Below are positions 1-10,497 of a DNA stretch of 64,000 bases, one piece after another. Origin of the DNA: Pelagicoccus sp. (GTDB taxonomy: Bacteria > Verrucomicrobiota > Verrucomicrobiia > Opitutales > Opitutaceae); NCBI GenBank assembly GCA_028284635.1, contig JANQRJ010000067.1:62001-126000 (forward strand), read 5' to 3'. The first letter of the stretch is position 1; every line of letters begins with the position of its first letter. Made by a program: the position numbers and the translations under genes. A model generated the notes under the pieces. The model was not told the DNA's origin. It saw nothing but the letters and a program-made list of their open reading frames with translations, and made no database searches.

Positions 1-1
1 C

Positions 2-121
2 AGGTTTTCTTGGACCGATCGAATATCTCTCGAAAACGGCATCTCCGAAACAATCGCCTGGATCGACGAATGGATAGACAGCATTTCGTCATCGCAACTC
101 CACTACAGCCACACAGCATAG
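2..121 (+). CDS. C-terminal fragment of a probable NAD-dependent epimerase/dehydratase (truncated by window edge)
   Basis: Frame 2 is open from base 2 to TAG at 119-121: RFSWTDRISLENGISETIAWIDEWIDSI..., resembling the C-terminal helix of extended SDR epimerases; ends 1 nt before the next ATG. Confidence 0.5.
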   Translation, partial: RFSWTDRISLENGISETIAWIDEWIDSISSSQLHYSHTA

Positions 122-122
122 G

Positions 123-1664
123 ATGGCCGCCAAAGAAAAAATTCTCTCCTTCGAGTCGGCTCCCGCGTCGATCCAAGCCCTCAAAGGCCAAGGCAAGCGG
201 ATCGTCCAATGCCACGGAACCTTCGATCTCATCCATCCAGGCCATATCGTCCATTTCGAAGAGGCTCGAGCCCTGGGGGACGTGCTGGTAGTGACGCTCA
301 CCAGCGAGAAGTTCGTTAACAAAGGCCCAGGCCGCCCTTTCTTCGACGACGAACTTCGCTCCAAGTCGCTCGCCGCCCTCGAATGCGTGGACTACGTTAT
401 CATCATTCCCTATGCCGCTGCAGTCGAAGCCATAGAATGCGTCCAGCCCGATTACTACTGCAAAGGCAAAGAGTATCAGGACCACGCAAACGACGTGACC
501 GGCAACATCGCCGACGATGTCGCCACAGTCGAAAGGCTTGGCGGCCAAATGCGCTATCTAGGCTCGATCGTTTTCAGCTCCACCAAGCTTATAAACAACA
601 ATTTCTCCCACGTATCGGAAGACGCCAAAGAAGTCTGCCGCCAAATCGCCGAAGATTTTCCGCCCGATAGATTCAGGAAAATCGTCGAAGACTTCTCGAA
701 ACTCAAGGTACTCGTACTAGGCGATTCCATCTTCGACAAATACACGTACGTCAACATCCAAGGCATCACCTCCAAAAACCGGATACTCTCCGGACTCTAC
801 AGCAAAGACAGCCTGCAACTCGGCGGCACGCTCGCCATCTATCGACATATAAAGGAATTCTGCCCGCACGCCCATCTAGCCACCCTTTTAGGAGGCGAAT
901 CCTGGGTAGACGACGTCGTTGGAAATCAACTACCCGAGACCAACGGCCTCGTCATCCGAGACCCTTCGTTCACCACGATTGTCAAGCAACGCTTCGTTGA
1001 AACGACCAAGCGCAGCCAGGAGCTCGGAAAGCTCTTCTCTATTAACTATATCGATCCCCAATACGCTAATACACCTACAGAAGACAGGCTTCTCGAAAAA
1101 CTCGCCGCCGATATAAAAGGCTACGATCTAGTCGTCCTCTCGGATTTCGGCCACGGTCTCATGACCCCACGCCTCCGCGATTTCATCCAAGCAGAAGCTC
1201 CGTTTCTAGCCCTCAACTGTCAAACGAACTCCTACAATCACGGCTACAATCTCATCTCCGAGCAATACCGCCACGCCAACGCCTTCTCTCTCGACCAACA
1301 GGAACTCATGCTCGACCGAGGCAAGCGAAAGCTCGACCCCGACGAAGACCTACGCTCTCTCAACTCCCAACTCGGCAGTCACATGAGCTGGCTGACTCAA
1401 GGCGCCAACGGCGCCATCGGCATCGACTCCCTCGGCAATCGCGCCGAATGCCAGCGTCTCGAAGAACAAGTCGTCGATACAATCGGCGCGGGAGACGCCT
1501 TCTTCTCACTCGTCTCACTCGCAGCTCGCGCCGACCTCCCAATCCAACTCGGGACTTTCCTCGGTCAACTAGCCGGCGCCCAAGCCGTCAAAATCGTAGG
1601 AAACACCGAATGCGTATCGAAAACGAAACTACTCAATGGCGGCATGTCGCTGCTGAACTTCTAG
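123..1664 (+). CDS. Bifunctional nucleotidyltransferase (N-term) / PfkB-family sugar kinase (C-term), HldE-like with domain order reversed
   Basis: N-term CHGTFDLIHPGHIVHFEEAR (cytidylyltransferase HxGH) and C-term VLVLGDSIFDKY... VVDTIGAGDAFFS (PfkB signature). Confidence 0.85.
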   Translation: MAAKEKILSFESAPASIQALKGQGKRIVQCHGTFDLIHPGHIVHFEEARALGDVLVVTLTSEKFVNKGPGRPFFDDELRSKSLAALECVDYVIIIPYAAAVEAIECVQPDYYCKGKEYQDHANDVTGNIADDVATVERLGGQMRYLGSIVFSSTKLINNNFSHVSEDAKEVCRQIAEDFPPDRFRKIVEDFSKLKVLVLGDSIFDKYTYVNIQGITSKNRILSGLYSKDSLQLGGTLAIYRHIKEFCPHAHLATLLGGESWVDDVVGNQLPETNGLVIRDPSFTTIVKQRFVETTKRSQELGKLFSINYIDPQYANTPTEDRLLEKLAADIKGYDLVVLSDFGHGLMTPRLRDFIQAEAPFLALNCQTNSYNHGYNLISEQYRHANAFSLDQQELMLDRGKRKLDPDEDLRSLNSQLGSHMSWLTQGANGAIGIDSLGNRAECQRLEEQVVDTIGAGDAFFSLVSLAARADLPIQLGTFLGQLAGAQAVKIVGNTECVSKTKLLNGGMSLLNF

Positions 1665-1889
1665 CCACAAGCCATTAGACGTCGAACTCTCCCACGTCCG
1701 AACCCCGATAGTCGAGTCGACAAGAACGGAATCACAAAGGGAGCCAGTCTCGCAATCCCACTTCCTTCCAGGATCGCTTCAAACGTTGCAAAACGCTTCC
1801 CAACGAAAGAAAGTCGCTTTTCGCTTCCTCTCTCCGATTTGTCCACTCTGAATCGCTACCAGGACATGCCTGAAAACTGACGCGCCCTC

Positions 1890-2588
1890 ATGCAAGACCC
1901 GAACAACACCAAGGAGCCACAGTACCAGTTTCTTCTAGACAACGAATCGCCGGAAAAACGCGCCACCTTCGGCTACATGAGCAGTCAGGTATATCGAGAC
2001 GATCCGAAGCGACTCACGTTTCTGCTTTCCCGATACAAGTTCGTCAGCAAGCTGCTCTCAGGCAAAGCCAGAGTCGCGGAAATCGGCTGTGCCGACGCTT
2101 TCGGTACGCCAATCGTCGCCAAAGAAGTGGGACAGCTCGACGCCTACGATTTCGATCCGCTTTTTATCGCGGACGCGAAGAAGCGACTGCCGAAACGGCC
2201 GAATATCCACTTCGCCACCCATGACCTGATAGCCGGTCCGCTCCCAGCCGCCAAGCCGTACGACGCGGCCTTCGCCTGCGATGTATTCGAACACATTCCT
2301 CCAGAGCGTGAGGATGCGTTCCTGGAGAATATTGCGAGCTCGCTCACCGACCAGGGTGTACTGATATTGGGAATGCCGTCCCTCGAATCCCAAATCTACG
2401 CTTCGCTCCCAAGCAAGGAAGGACACGTGAATTGCAAAAGCGGCGACGATTTCAAGACGACTATGGAACGTCATTTCCAGAACGTGTTCCTGTTTTCCAT
2501 GAACGACGAAGTCGTCCATACCGGCTTCAGCAAAATGGCTCACTACCTGTTCGCGCTCTGCATCACTCCAAGCTCGGATCCTCGCTAG
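1890..2588 (+). CDS. Class I SAM-dependent methyltransferase
   Basis: VAEIGCADAFGTPIVAKE ... YDAAFACDVFEHIPPE motifs. Confidence 0.8.
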   Translation: MQDPNNTKEPQYQFLLDNESPEKRATFGYMSSQVYRDDPKRLTFLLSRYKFVSKLLSGKARVAEIGCADAFGTPIVAKEVGQLDAYDFDPLFIADAKKRLPKRPNIHFATHDLIAGPLPAAKPYDAAFACDVFEHIPPEREDAFLENIASSLTDQGVLILGMPSLESQIYASLPSKEGHVNCKSGDDFKTTMERHFQNVFLFSMNDEVVHTGFSKMAHYLFALCITPSSDPR

Positions 2589-2591
2589 AAC

Positions 2592-4952
2592 GTGTCCAAA
2601 GACTCCGCGCAGAAAATTCGCATCGATCCTCGACTCCGCAAGCCGAGCCTTCCCCCCTCCGTTGCCGCATTTATCGAAGAGACTGCCCAGCGTTCAACAA
2701 GTCGATCGATTGTTCTGTTGCCCATCGAGGACTACGAACCGGACCCATCGCGAACCGAAACGATCCATCTATATATTCACACCGATCGCCTTTGCGCGGC
2801 CATACCCGAGCTCACTGCCAATCACTATATTCTGAGCCCGTTTCTTCCCGGGGAACTGGAAACAGCGAAGATATCGCGAGCAACCCTCGCGCGCTGGATT
2901 TGGCTTCCTCCAATCGACTCGTCACCCTTCGAAGAAGGGCCAACAAGAATCTGCTTTCACAACATTGGGACCAACCGCGCCGATTCGAAACCGCTTGAGA
3001 ATCGATTTTTTTTCGAAACGCTTTCAAGCATCGACGCTTTCGAATGTCTTCCCGCTTCCGATCACTACACTGACACCGGCGACTCCCTTCTAGACGAACA
3101 CCACACCATCGCCCGTATCCAGAAACGCAATGCAATCCCGTTCTCCTTCGAACCGACCCAAGGCTCACCCCTGCGCTATCTGCCTTTTTGCGCTTTCATC
3201 GATGACCAGCCCCCAGACTCGCCACTACGACTAGGCGCCCTAGACAAATCGGACAATCTCTCGAAACATTCGCCTAAACAAAAGCTGAGACCATTTACCA
3301 CTGCATTGCTTGGATTTTCGAAGAATCGGACGGAAATCAAGACTCCAATATATGGATACAGTATTGCCTCATTAGTCGAAAAAATAGTCGAATACCTCAG
3401 CGGAACTCTCGAAATATGCGAAGCGTGGGAGCTAATAGCTTTTCCAAAATACCGAGAAGCGCCTCCTCCCAGATGGGCAGCGGACACCATCAACAACGTC
3501 GAAGAATGGGAAAATCGGGCTCTAGTCAAAACGGAGAATCGCTTTGATCGATTCATTGGAAATAAAAAATCATACACGCTTTTCCATACATATCTATACA
3601 ACTTGATTCACAATCTCAAATCGAGTCGCCTAACCGAAGATCTAGTTAGACACGCGCTTGAAGCCTACGCTTCCTGGTTTCCCTACCTTGCCAAGAACCA
3701 CATCTGGCACTCGGAATTTGCCGGCATCTTCTTCGTAGCTCCAAGCTGGCTCGAGATTGCCAGAGATCGGGTTGAAAGCGATTTGCGAAAAGGAGCCGCG
3801 TACGCGAATCCATTCGAAGGATACCTGCATCAATTCGCCTATGCGCTCTGGCACTACAAACCCGCAAATCTCACCAGCGAGAGCCTGCACAGTCTGGCAC
3901 GCGCCTGTATAGAACTGCACGAACACAGCTTGGAAAACGGTCCGAAACTCTGGGGCTTGCACTTCGAATCAGTTAAATCCAAAGCCACGCTAAACTCGAT
4001 TGAAGATGCCCTTTCAATAACAGAGAGTATGATCGCCCAAGACGCGGGCATCATGAACGGTTTTGCAAGAGTAGCTTGCGAACTCGCCGATCGAATAAGT
4101 ACGGACGACATCACCACATGGGTCAAACGGGATCTTGAAAGCAATCGACTTACAACATCAGGAGCGATAACCGTTCTCACAACACTCTCGACAAAAGGGA
4201 GGTTCGAACAAGCGAAGGAGCTCGCTACCTCTTTCTATGCAGCGCTGCCCGACGCCAGTGGGCTTTATACTCGAGTCGCGCTATTGATGATATCTCAAAA
4301 GCGCTGGGAAGCTCTTTTTTTAGCGAGCAGCGAGGATGAAATTCAGTATTTCCGCTTTGCGCTCAATCTTTTGCAGAACGATCTGGGCAACAGCCACGAG
4401 TCTCCGCTCACGCTCAATCTAGCCTTGAAATGCATGCTGAGTCTTGGCGACACCAAAAAAGCCATGGATCTGGTTTTGACGAAAAACCTACCTCCAGAAC
4501 TACGACAGTCTGCAGCTTCTCAATTCTGGTTTTTCGGGCTGATGGAAGAAGCGAAAGCGCTGCTAGCCCCTCAGCCCGTATCCATCATCGGAGAACCCGG
4601 TGTTCATTCAGACACGTTACTTCGAAACGCATGCATGGGTCTGAGTCTAGGTTTTCACTCGTACGCTAGAAGTTCCTTTTCAGAACTTCACAGACTATAT
4701 CCAACCCTGACCTCTCGCCATGCATCTCTTCTCCCAATCAACCAGTTTGCCGCGGTTGCTTTCGCCGCAAGCCTGACAGGATTCTCTACGACTGCTGACC
4801 AAATGAATCAACTGTCTCGAATAGCCGACCCTCAATATGGAATCGTGAAAAGAGCATACGATCGAATTCTCGAAAGAAGCGAAAACTGCGCCGGCATTGC
4901 CATACCCGAGATCGAACGATTCGACTTGGAGAACGCTGGAACCCCACTCTGA
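2592..4952 (+). CDS. Large protein of unknown function with TPR-like helical C-terminal half
   Basis: 786-aa ORF, GTG start, tightly packed between neighbours; repeated helical segments (FEQAKELATSFYAALPDASGLYTRVALL, KKAMDLVLTKNLPPELRQSAAS); no recognised family in the N-terminal half. Confidence 0.6.
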   Translation: MSKDSAQKIRIDPRLRKPSLPPSVAAFIEETAQRSTSRSIVLLPIEDYEPDPSRTETIHLYIHTDRLCAAIPELTANHYILSPFLPGELETAKISRATLARWIWLPPIDSSPFEEGPTRICFHNIGTNRADSKPLENRFFFETLSSIDAFECLPASDHYTDTGDSLLDEHHTIARIQKRNAIPFSFEPTQGSPLRYLPFCAFIDDQPPDSPLRLGALDKSDNLSKHSPKQKLRPFTTALLGFSKNRTEIKTPIYGYSIASLVEKIVEYLSGTLEICEAWELIAFPKYREAPPPRWAADTINNVEEWENRALVKTENRFDRFIGNKKSYTLFHTYLYNLIHNLKSSRLTEDLVRHALEAYASWFPYLAKNHIWHSEFAGIFFVAPSWLEIARDRVESDLRKGAAYANPFEGYLHQFAYALWHYKPANLTSESLHSLARACIELHEHSLENGPKLWGLHFESVKSKATLNSIEDALSITESMIAQDAGIMNGFARVACELADRISTDDITTWVKRDLESNRLTTSGAITVLTTLSTKGRFEQAKELATSFYAALPDASGLYTRVALLMISQKRWEALFLASSEDEIQYFRFALNLLQNDLGNSHESPLTLNLALKCMLSLGDTKKAMDLVLTKNLPPELRQSAASQFWFFGLMEEAKALLAPQPVSIIGEPGVHSDTLLRNACMGLSLGFHSYARSSFSELHRLYPTLTSRHASLLPINQFAAVAFAASLTGFSTTADQMNQLSRIADPQYGIVKRAYDRILERSENCAGIAIPEIERFDLENAGTPL

Positions 4953-5009
4953 TCCATACGCCACACGCGACCTTCCCACTCGCTGGACCTTCAGGATAAA
5001 GCACCCCAG

Positions 5010-6533
5010 ATGAAAGCCGCTGATACGATGGACTACCTAAACGATCTCGAATCGAGATTCGATGTAGAGGACTGGGAACACGAAGGCACTCCTCTATGGC
5101 CCATCATACGAACGTTTCTCGGACTGGACCTCATGGAAGGCGATCTCCTCGCACCACGTCCTCAAAATCCCAATACAGCAAGACCCCTTCTTGGACGCTG
5201 GCCGGCGAAGGTCGACAATCTCGCGGGATATCTAAAGGCTTCTCTCCATGATGGGCAGACACGCGTCATCCCATCCAAGAAGGCAGACGTCGTGTTTCTC
5301 GGCGACTCCGCAACGAGAATGCCGCACAAAGATCGTTCCTACCACCGAATTTGCGACCCGCTGATCGACGCATACAAACGGGTGGGCGTGCGATGCGAGC
5401 ATTTCGAGCCACTGCGAAATCTTGACAATCTGCCGAGAACCAACCCATCGATCTATCTGACACAGCCATTCTTTAACTGGCTTGGCCGACTAAACGACAG
5501 ATCCCCCCCTGTCCGGCAACGCCTCTCGCCACTGGAACCACTGGCACGATTCTACGACACCGTACGCGCGGAAACGAAAGCCGTTCTTTACTTGGACGAA
5601 CACAGATGCATGCGGATGGCGGCGATGGTCGCGGATGCCAAGAAGACTTGGGTTCGTATTCTACGCCGCATCCAGCCGAAAATCGCCTATTCAGTGCTTT
5701 ACTATAACTTCTGGGGCTGGAGCTACACGGCCGCCTGTCGCGAACTCGGCATACCCTGCGTCGAATTGCCACACGGTCGCCAAGATCCTTGCCACCACGC
5801 CTATGGCAGATGGACCAAGCGCCCAGCTACAGGATACAAGATTCTTCCCAGCTTCTTTTGGACCTGGAGCGAAAGCGAATCGCAAACCTTCGACTCATGG
5901 TCCTCCTCGCTACCGACCCACAAGCCATTCGTGGGCGGAAACCCTCTGCTGCGAAAATGGAGGGACGATTCGCAGGAGCTTGAATCGAAGTTTCGCGACG
6001 AGGCTACCTCCATCGACTCGCTCGCCTCAAAAGGCCCTGTCGTCATGGCCCTCCCTCAATATCGCATCAAAGATGTGGACGACACGCTTCAGACAATCGC
6101 CTCAGCCCCGAAAAACTGGCAGTGGCTGATTCGCATGCATCCTCTGGAACGATATATGATCCCTGCAATGGAAGAGAAACTGAAGGAGCTCGGAATCGCA
6201 AACGCGATCGTCGAGCTTCCTACAAACGCGCCGCTCTATCTTCTGCTCAAGCGAACACGCTCCTTGCTAACCGGCTACTCTTCCACGATTCTCGAGGCCA
6301 TCGAATTCGACATCCGAAGCGTTTCGACAATGGAAGTCGCCCGGGACATCTTTCCTCAGGCAGTCGAAGATGGGTGGTTAACCATCTCTACATCCTCAAC
6401 CGAACGCATCGCCCTGCTCGAGAAAGCGATGCGGAACAACGCTCGCCCTACTAACAAACGCCAGGAATCTCTCGAAGAGACCCTTGACCGTATGCACCGC
6501 GCAGCAGACGTGTCGCTAAGGACAGCCAAATGA
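5010..6533 (+). CDS. Capsule/surface polysaccharide biosynthesis glycosyltransferase-like protein
   Basis: C-terminal LTGYSSTILEAIEFDIRSVSTMEVARDIFPQAVEDGWLTI typical of GT-B-like capsule proteins; glycan-island context. Confidence 0.55.
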   Translation: MKAADTMDYLNDLESRFDVEDWEHEGTPLWPIIRTFLGLDLMEGDLLAPRPQNPNTARPLLGRWPAKVDNLAGYLKASLHDGQTRVIPSKKADVVFLGDSATRMPHKDRSYHRICDPLIDAYKRVGVRCEHFEPLRNLDNLPRTNPSIYLTQPFFNWLGRLNDRSPPVRQRLSPLEPLARFYDTVRAETKAVLYLDEHRCMRMAAMVADAKKTWVRILRRIQPKIAYSVLYYNFWGWSYTAACRELGIPCVELPHGRQDPCHHAYGRWTKRPATGYKILPSFFWTWSESESQTFDSWSSSLPTHKPFVGGNPLLRKWRDDSQELESKFRDEATSIDSLASKGPVVMALPQYRIKDVDDTLQTIASAPKNWQWLIRMHPLERYMIPAMEEKLKELGIANAIVELPTNAPLYLLLKRTRSLLTGYSSTILEAIEFDIRSVSTMEVARDIFPQAVEDGWLTISTSSTERIALLEKAMRNNARPTNKRQESLEETLDRMHRAADVSLRTAK

Positions 6534-6928
6534 AGACTGTCGTCGTGTTCGGTTGCGGATTGGGAGGCAAACGCTTTCTTAAACTGCTGGAAAAAGGCGA
6601 GAGCGTAGCCGCCTTCGTCGACAACGATCCTAAAAAGCAAGGGACAAGCTTCCTCGGTTACGACATCGTCGCTCCAGAGGCCGCGGTCGCGATGCGCTTC
6701 GACTCCATCGTAATCGCTAGCCAATATTCGGACGCCATAACAAAGCAACTGCTGGAGCTAGGCGTGAAAAGCTCCAAGATCGAGATAGTGTCGCGCGAAT
6801 TTCTAGCGGGAAAAGATGCGGCAAGCAACAGCTCCTGGGTCCAGTTCCGAATCGGAACTGCATTGTGGCTGGCCCATATCTTCTTCAAGCTTGTCGGTAT
6901 CATTCGCCGCGCGACCTTCCGCCCCTAA
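6530..6928 (+). CDS. Stand-alone Rossmann-type (PglD_N-like) nucleotide/sugar-binding protein
   Basis: VVVFGCGLGGKRFLKLLEKGESVAAFVDNDPKKQGTSFLGYDIVAPE; overlaps the preceding stop (ATGA). Confidence 0.6.
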   Translation: MKTVVVFGCGLGGKRFLKLLEKGESVAAFVDNDPKKQGTSFLGYDIVAPEAAVAMRFDSIVIASQYSDAITKQLLELGVKSSKIEIVSREFLAGKDAASNSSWVQFRIGTALWLAHIFFKLVGIIRRATFRP

Positions 6929-6932
6929 GTCC

Positions 6933-7667
6933 ATGAGCAAATCGCCAGAAACGAAGAAAGTACTTGTCACCGGTGGAACGCGTGGCATCGGGTTCGCCTG
7001 CGCCAAAGCGTTCGTCGAAAACGGCCACCAGGTTCTCGCGATCGGACGTTCCTCACCCCCGCCAGAGCTGCTAGCCAACCTGGATTCCGAGTTGATCCAA
7101 TTCTTGACCTGCGACCTCGATACTACCGAGGGCAGAGCGAAACTCAAAAATCGGCTTCTCGAAACCTCCTCATGCGAGATCGTAGTTCAAGCGCTTGGAG
7201 GATCGATACGCGCCGCGAACGAAACCGATAGCTGGACCGAAAACTACAGATTGAACGTATCGATCGTAGCAGAGATCAACGCTTGGCTTATCCCATCGAT
7301 GATAAGCGCCGGATTCGGTCGGATCGTCCACGTATCCTCCTCTGCAGCAGAGCATGGCAACGCGTTTCCACCGTATGCCGCCGCTAAAGCCGCCCTAAAC
7401 CGATACATCAAGAGCGAGGGTCGCAAACTCGCGAAATCCGGGATCGCTCTTTGCGGCATTATGCCTGCTGCAGTTTCTGGATACGACGGCTACTGGGATC
7501 GTCAACAGATAGCAGATCCAGCAAAGGCCGAAGCAGTTGAACGAGGTCAAAGCAGTGGATCTTTCCAAAGAGCGGACGACATCGCCAAGGCAGTTCGATT
7601 TATGTGCGGCGAAAGCGGGATGATCTTCGCCGGTTGCGTCATACCAGCAGACGCCTCAATTCCCTAA
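6933..7667 (+). CDS. SDR family oxidoreductase
   Basis: VLVTGGTRGIGFACAKAF ... SSSAAEHGNAFPPYAAAKAAL (TGxxxGIG, YxxxK); start at 6933 preferred over the longer ORF-track start. Confidence 0.85.
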   Translation: MSKSPETKKVLVTGGTRGIGFACAKAFVENGHQVLAIGRSSPPPELLANLDSELIQFLTCDLDTTEGRAKLKNRLLETSSCEIVVQALGGSIRAANETDSWTENYRLNVSIVAEINAWLIPSMISAGFGRIVHVSSSAAEHGNAFPPYAAAKAALNRYIKSEGRKLAKSGIALCGIMPAAVSGYDGYWDRQQIADPAKAEAVERGQSSGSFQRADDIAKAVRFMCGESGMIFAGCVIPADASIP

Positions 7668-7677
7668 GCAAGACAAC

Positions 7678-9327
7678 ATGCCTGGACCAAACGAAACATT
7701 CACCGTCATCTACGATTTCGAGGTCACCCCCTGCGCCTTTGACGTAGTTCATTTCGTCTCGATGGCACTCGGCGCCTTCGATGCTTCTGGAATCAAGTCG
7801 CTGCGCATCGTACTTGTCCCCGACTCCAAAGGCTCGCTGACAGGCGATAAGAAAATTCACTATAGCGAGGAAAACTATCGCTGGCGATTGCGGCAAATCG
7901 TTTTGCCAGCCATTCAATCGTTTTGCCCTCACGCGAGCATTCACTTGCTTAGCCGTAGAGAGGAGGCGAAACCATTTCTATCGAAAAAGTCCAATCGTAT
8001 CTATCCAGAAGGTTATCGATTGAAAGAACCGCTTGCTCGCTACTCGCACCGAATCTTCGTACAGGAGCCCAACGTCGCGATCCGGCGCCTCTACGCCTCC
8101 GAACAAGCTATCGAATATGTAGAATCATGGATGCACGAATTCAGCGGCAAACGAAAAGTCGTCACTATTACGCTTCGAGACGCTCGATACAATACTGACC
8201 GAAACTGCAATACGGAAGCCTGGCTTCGATTCGCCTCGAATCTGAATCAAGAGATCTACGCTCCCGTCTTTCTTCGCGACACGGACCGCGTGTTGGAAAA
8301 CGATTCCCGCTTCGACGAATTTCTGACTTTCGATGTGGCTTGTTTCAATTTGGAACTCAGGACCGCGCTTTATCAAAGTGCCCATGTCAATTTGATGATC
8401 AACAACGGGCCATCATCTCTTAGCTACCTCGGCAATCGCGTTCCCTATCTCTATTTCAAAGTGCTTTCAAACGGGGCCCACGCTGCCTGCTTAAACCAAA
8501 TGGCCGAACGTTCCGGCTTTCGCCCGGGAAGAAATTGGCCCGGGGCGAACGACGTGGAACTGTTCATTTGGGAGGACGATCGGTTTGAGACTATTCAACG
8601 CGCCTTCGAGACACTGACTCGGCGCATTGATCGAGACCCGACGCTTACTGCTGCGCAACTACTGGAAAAGGTGGATACTGCAGTAGCAGATTCGGATGAG
8701 ACAGCAGCGCTCGACTGGTCGGCAATTGCCGTCGCGTTCTTTCAGAGCAATCCTGATACTTGGCTTAAGCGTATCGAGATTTTGGCGACTTGTGCGAGGG
8801 AAGAGGAAGCCTACTACCAGAACGAAGAGGCTCTTATAAGATTTGACCATCCACAGTCTTACATTTTGCGAATCCGATTCGGAATCAGCGTCCAGGATGT
8901 GCAGGCACTCAAGAGAATATTCGACAGAGCGAGCATCCTTAACCTTGATGGGGAGAATCTGGTACGCGAACTAATCGGAGGCTCCCAATCGAAATTTACC
9001 CCTATAGGGCGCCCAGACGATGAAACTTCTACTACCGACCGACCGCGAACCTGGATATTCGGCGCCAGCCTTGGCGGAGTTCGGTTTTTAAGAAAACACC
9101 GAGAAGAACTGGATGCGCTCGGCTTTCTAGACAACGATCCAAACAAGGCGGGAACCCTTCTCGAAGGACTGCCCGTCGAATCAACAGCAATTCTCTCAAA
9201 AACGCATTTCGACAAGATCTGGATCGCCAGTCATTACGCCGCTGAAATCTACAAACAGCTTATTCGAAAGGGCATACCCTTCGCTATGCTCGAAATCGCT
9301 CCCCGCGAGGAGCTGATCCAGGACTGA
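7678..9327 (+). CDS. Putative glycosyltransferase-like protein with C-terminal Rossmann (PglD_N-like) module
   Basis: C-term TWIFGASLGGVRFLRKHREELDALGFLDNDPNKAGTLLEGLPVES parallels the 6530-6928 protein; N-term family not securely recognised. Confidence 0.5.
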   Translation: MPGPNETFTVIYDFEVTPCAFDVVHFVSMALGAFDASGIKSLRIVLVPDSKGSLTGDKKIHYSEENYRWRLRQIVLPAIQSFCPHASIHLLSRREEAKPFLSKKSNRIYPEGYRLKEPLARYSHRIFVQEPNVAIRRLYASEQAIEYVESWMHEFSGKRKVVTITLRDARYNTDRNCNTEAWLRFASNLNQEIYAPVFLRDTDRVLENDSRFDEFLTFDVACFNLELRTALYQSAHVNLMINNGPSSLSYLGNRVPYLYFKVLSNGAHAACLNQMAERSGFRPGRNWPGANDVELFIWEDDRFETIQRAFETLTRRIDRDPTLTAAQLLEKVDTAVADSDETAALDWSAIAVAFFQSNPDTWLKRIEILATCAREEEAYYQNEEALIRFDHPQSYILRIRFGISVQDVQALKRIFDRASILNLDGENLVRELIGGSQSKFTPIGRPDDETSTTDRPRTWIFGASLGGVRFLRKHREELDALGFLDNDPNKAGTLLEGLPVESTAILSKTHFDKIWIASHYAAEIYKQLIRKGIPFAMLEIAPREELIQD

Positions 9328-9354
9328 TCCGCAAGCTTTGTTAGAAGCGATAAC

Positions 9355-10335
9355 TTAGCTTTTCACGAAAATCCAACGCGTGCCCAGTCTGTCCCACCGG
9401 GGATCGGCATGGTTCTGATGTTTCTGGGCGATTTCGAACCCCGATCCTTTCGAGAGCTCCTCGATGTCGTGAAAGAAAAACCCTCCATGCAAAATGGCCG
9501 GGTTGCGTTCGGCCCCATCACAGAAAATCACGGTCTTACGGGCGATCTTGAAAAACTTGGCGATCGATTCGGGATAGAAAATCCCCGAGGAGGCGTAGTG
9601 CAAATGGATGATATCATAGGAGTACGGTTCGATCTTCTTTAGTTCCTCATCCGCATCACCGAGATACACTGTCATATCGGCATGCATTTCTGGATACTTC
9701 TCCTGAAGGGCCTTGATTGCTTCCGCATTGATCTCCAGCCCCCCATTCCCTCGACAGCCCATTCGATAGAATCCGTCCAGCTTGCTGCCTACGTTGCAGC
9801 CTATGTCCAAGACCGAGTCGCCCTCCGAGACATAGTCGAGGTAAGGCTTAAGATAATTGTCGACTACTTCTGGCTCGCTGTAGTAGGCGGTAAATCCATG
9901 AGACGTTCCCTCCCCTTGATCAATCAAGTGCACCGTCTTCATTCTACGAAGCTCGACCTCCAAGGCTTCGATCTCCTTGCGAGCATCCGGAGTCGGATTC
10001 GATCCATGAATACGGCTTAGGGTTCGGTGCTTGGCGATCATCGCCGCGTGGGTGGTCTTCGCTCCAAGACTTCGATTGAAATGGGCGAGAGCATTCTCAA
10101 GCTGCCCGCACTTGGCAAAGCAGACGCCGATAGCGTAGCGCGTGTAGTCGAGGCGCCACTCCTTGCGCTCGAGAGCGCGAAACACCTCCAAGGCATCGAT
10201 CCACTTTTCTTCGGAGGCGAGGACGCAGCCGAAACAGTAGATCCGCAACGGCGATTCAGCATTGCTATCGATCGCCACATTAGCGAAACCTCGGTCAAAG
10301 AGGTCTGGAATGTCAAGAGGGGTTAAATCTGTCAT
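9355..10335 (-). CDS. TPR domain plus class I SAM methyltransferase
   Basis: N-term ALEVFRALERKEWRLDYTRYAIGVCFAKCGQLENALAHFNRSL (TPR); C-term DSVLDIGCNVGSKLDGFYRMG. Confidence 0.75.
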   Translation of the reverse strand: MTDLTPLDIPDLFDRGFANVAIDSNAESPLRIYCFGCVLASEEKWIDALEVFRALERKEWRLDYTRYAIGVCFAKCGQLENALAHFNRSLGAKTTHAAMIAKHRTLSRIHGSNPTPDARKEIEALEVELRRMKTVHLIDQGEGTSHGFTAYYSEPEVVDNYLKPYLDYVSEGDSVLDIGCNVGSKLDGFYRMGCRGNGGLEINAEAIKALQEKYPEMHADMTVYLGDADEELKKIEPYSYDIIHLHYASSGIFYPESIAKFFKIARKTVIFCDGAERNPAILHGGFFFHDIEELSKGSGFEIAQKHQNHADPRWDRLGTRWIFVKS

Positions 10336-10497
10336 GGAATACTAGTGCGGAAGGCGGGGCAAAGCGATATGGCCAAAACGGAAATCGATTGCAGGATGCT
10401 TGCGCTAGCCCTACCTCTTGCCGCTTCGCTGTAAAGATTGTTTTTCTACCCGCTTGACGATATCGCGAAATTGCACGCCCTATACAGAGTATCCTTC

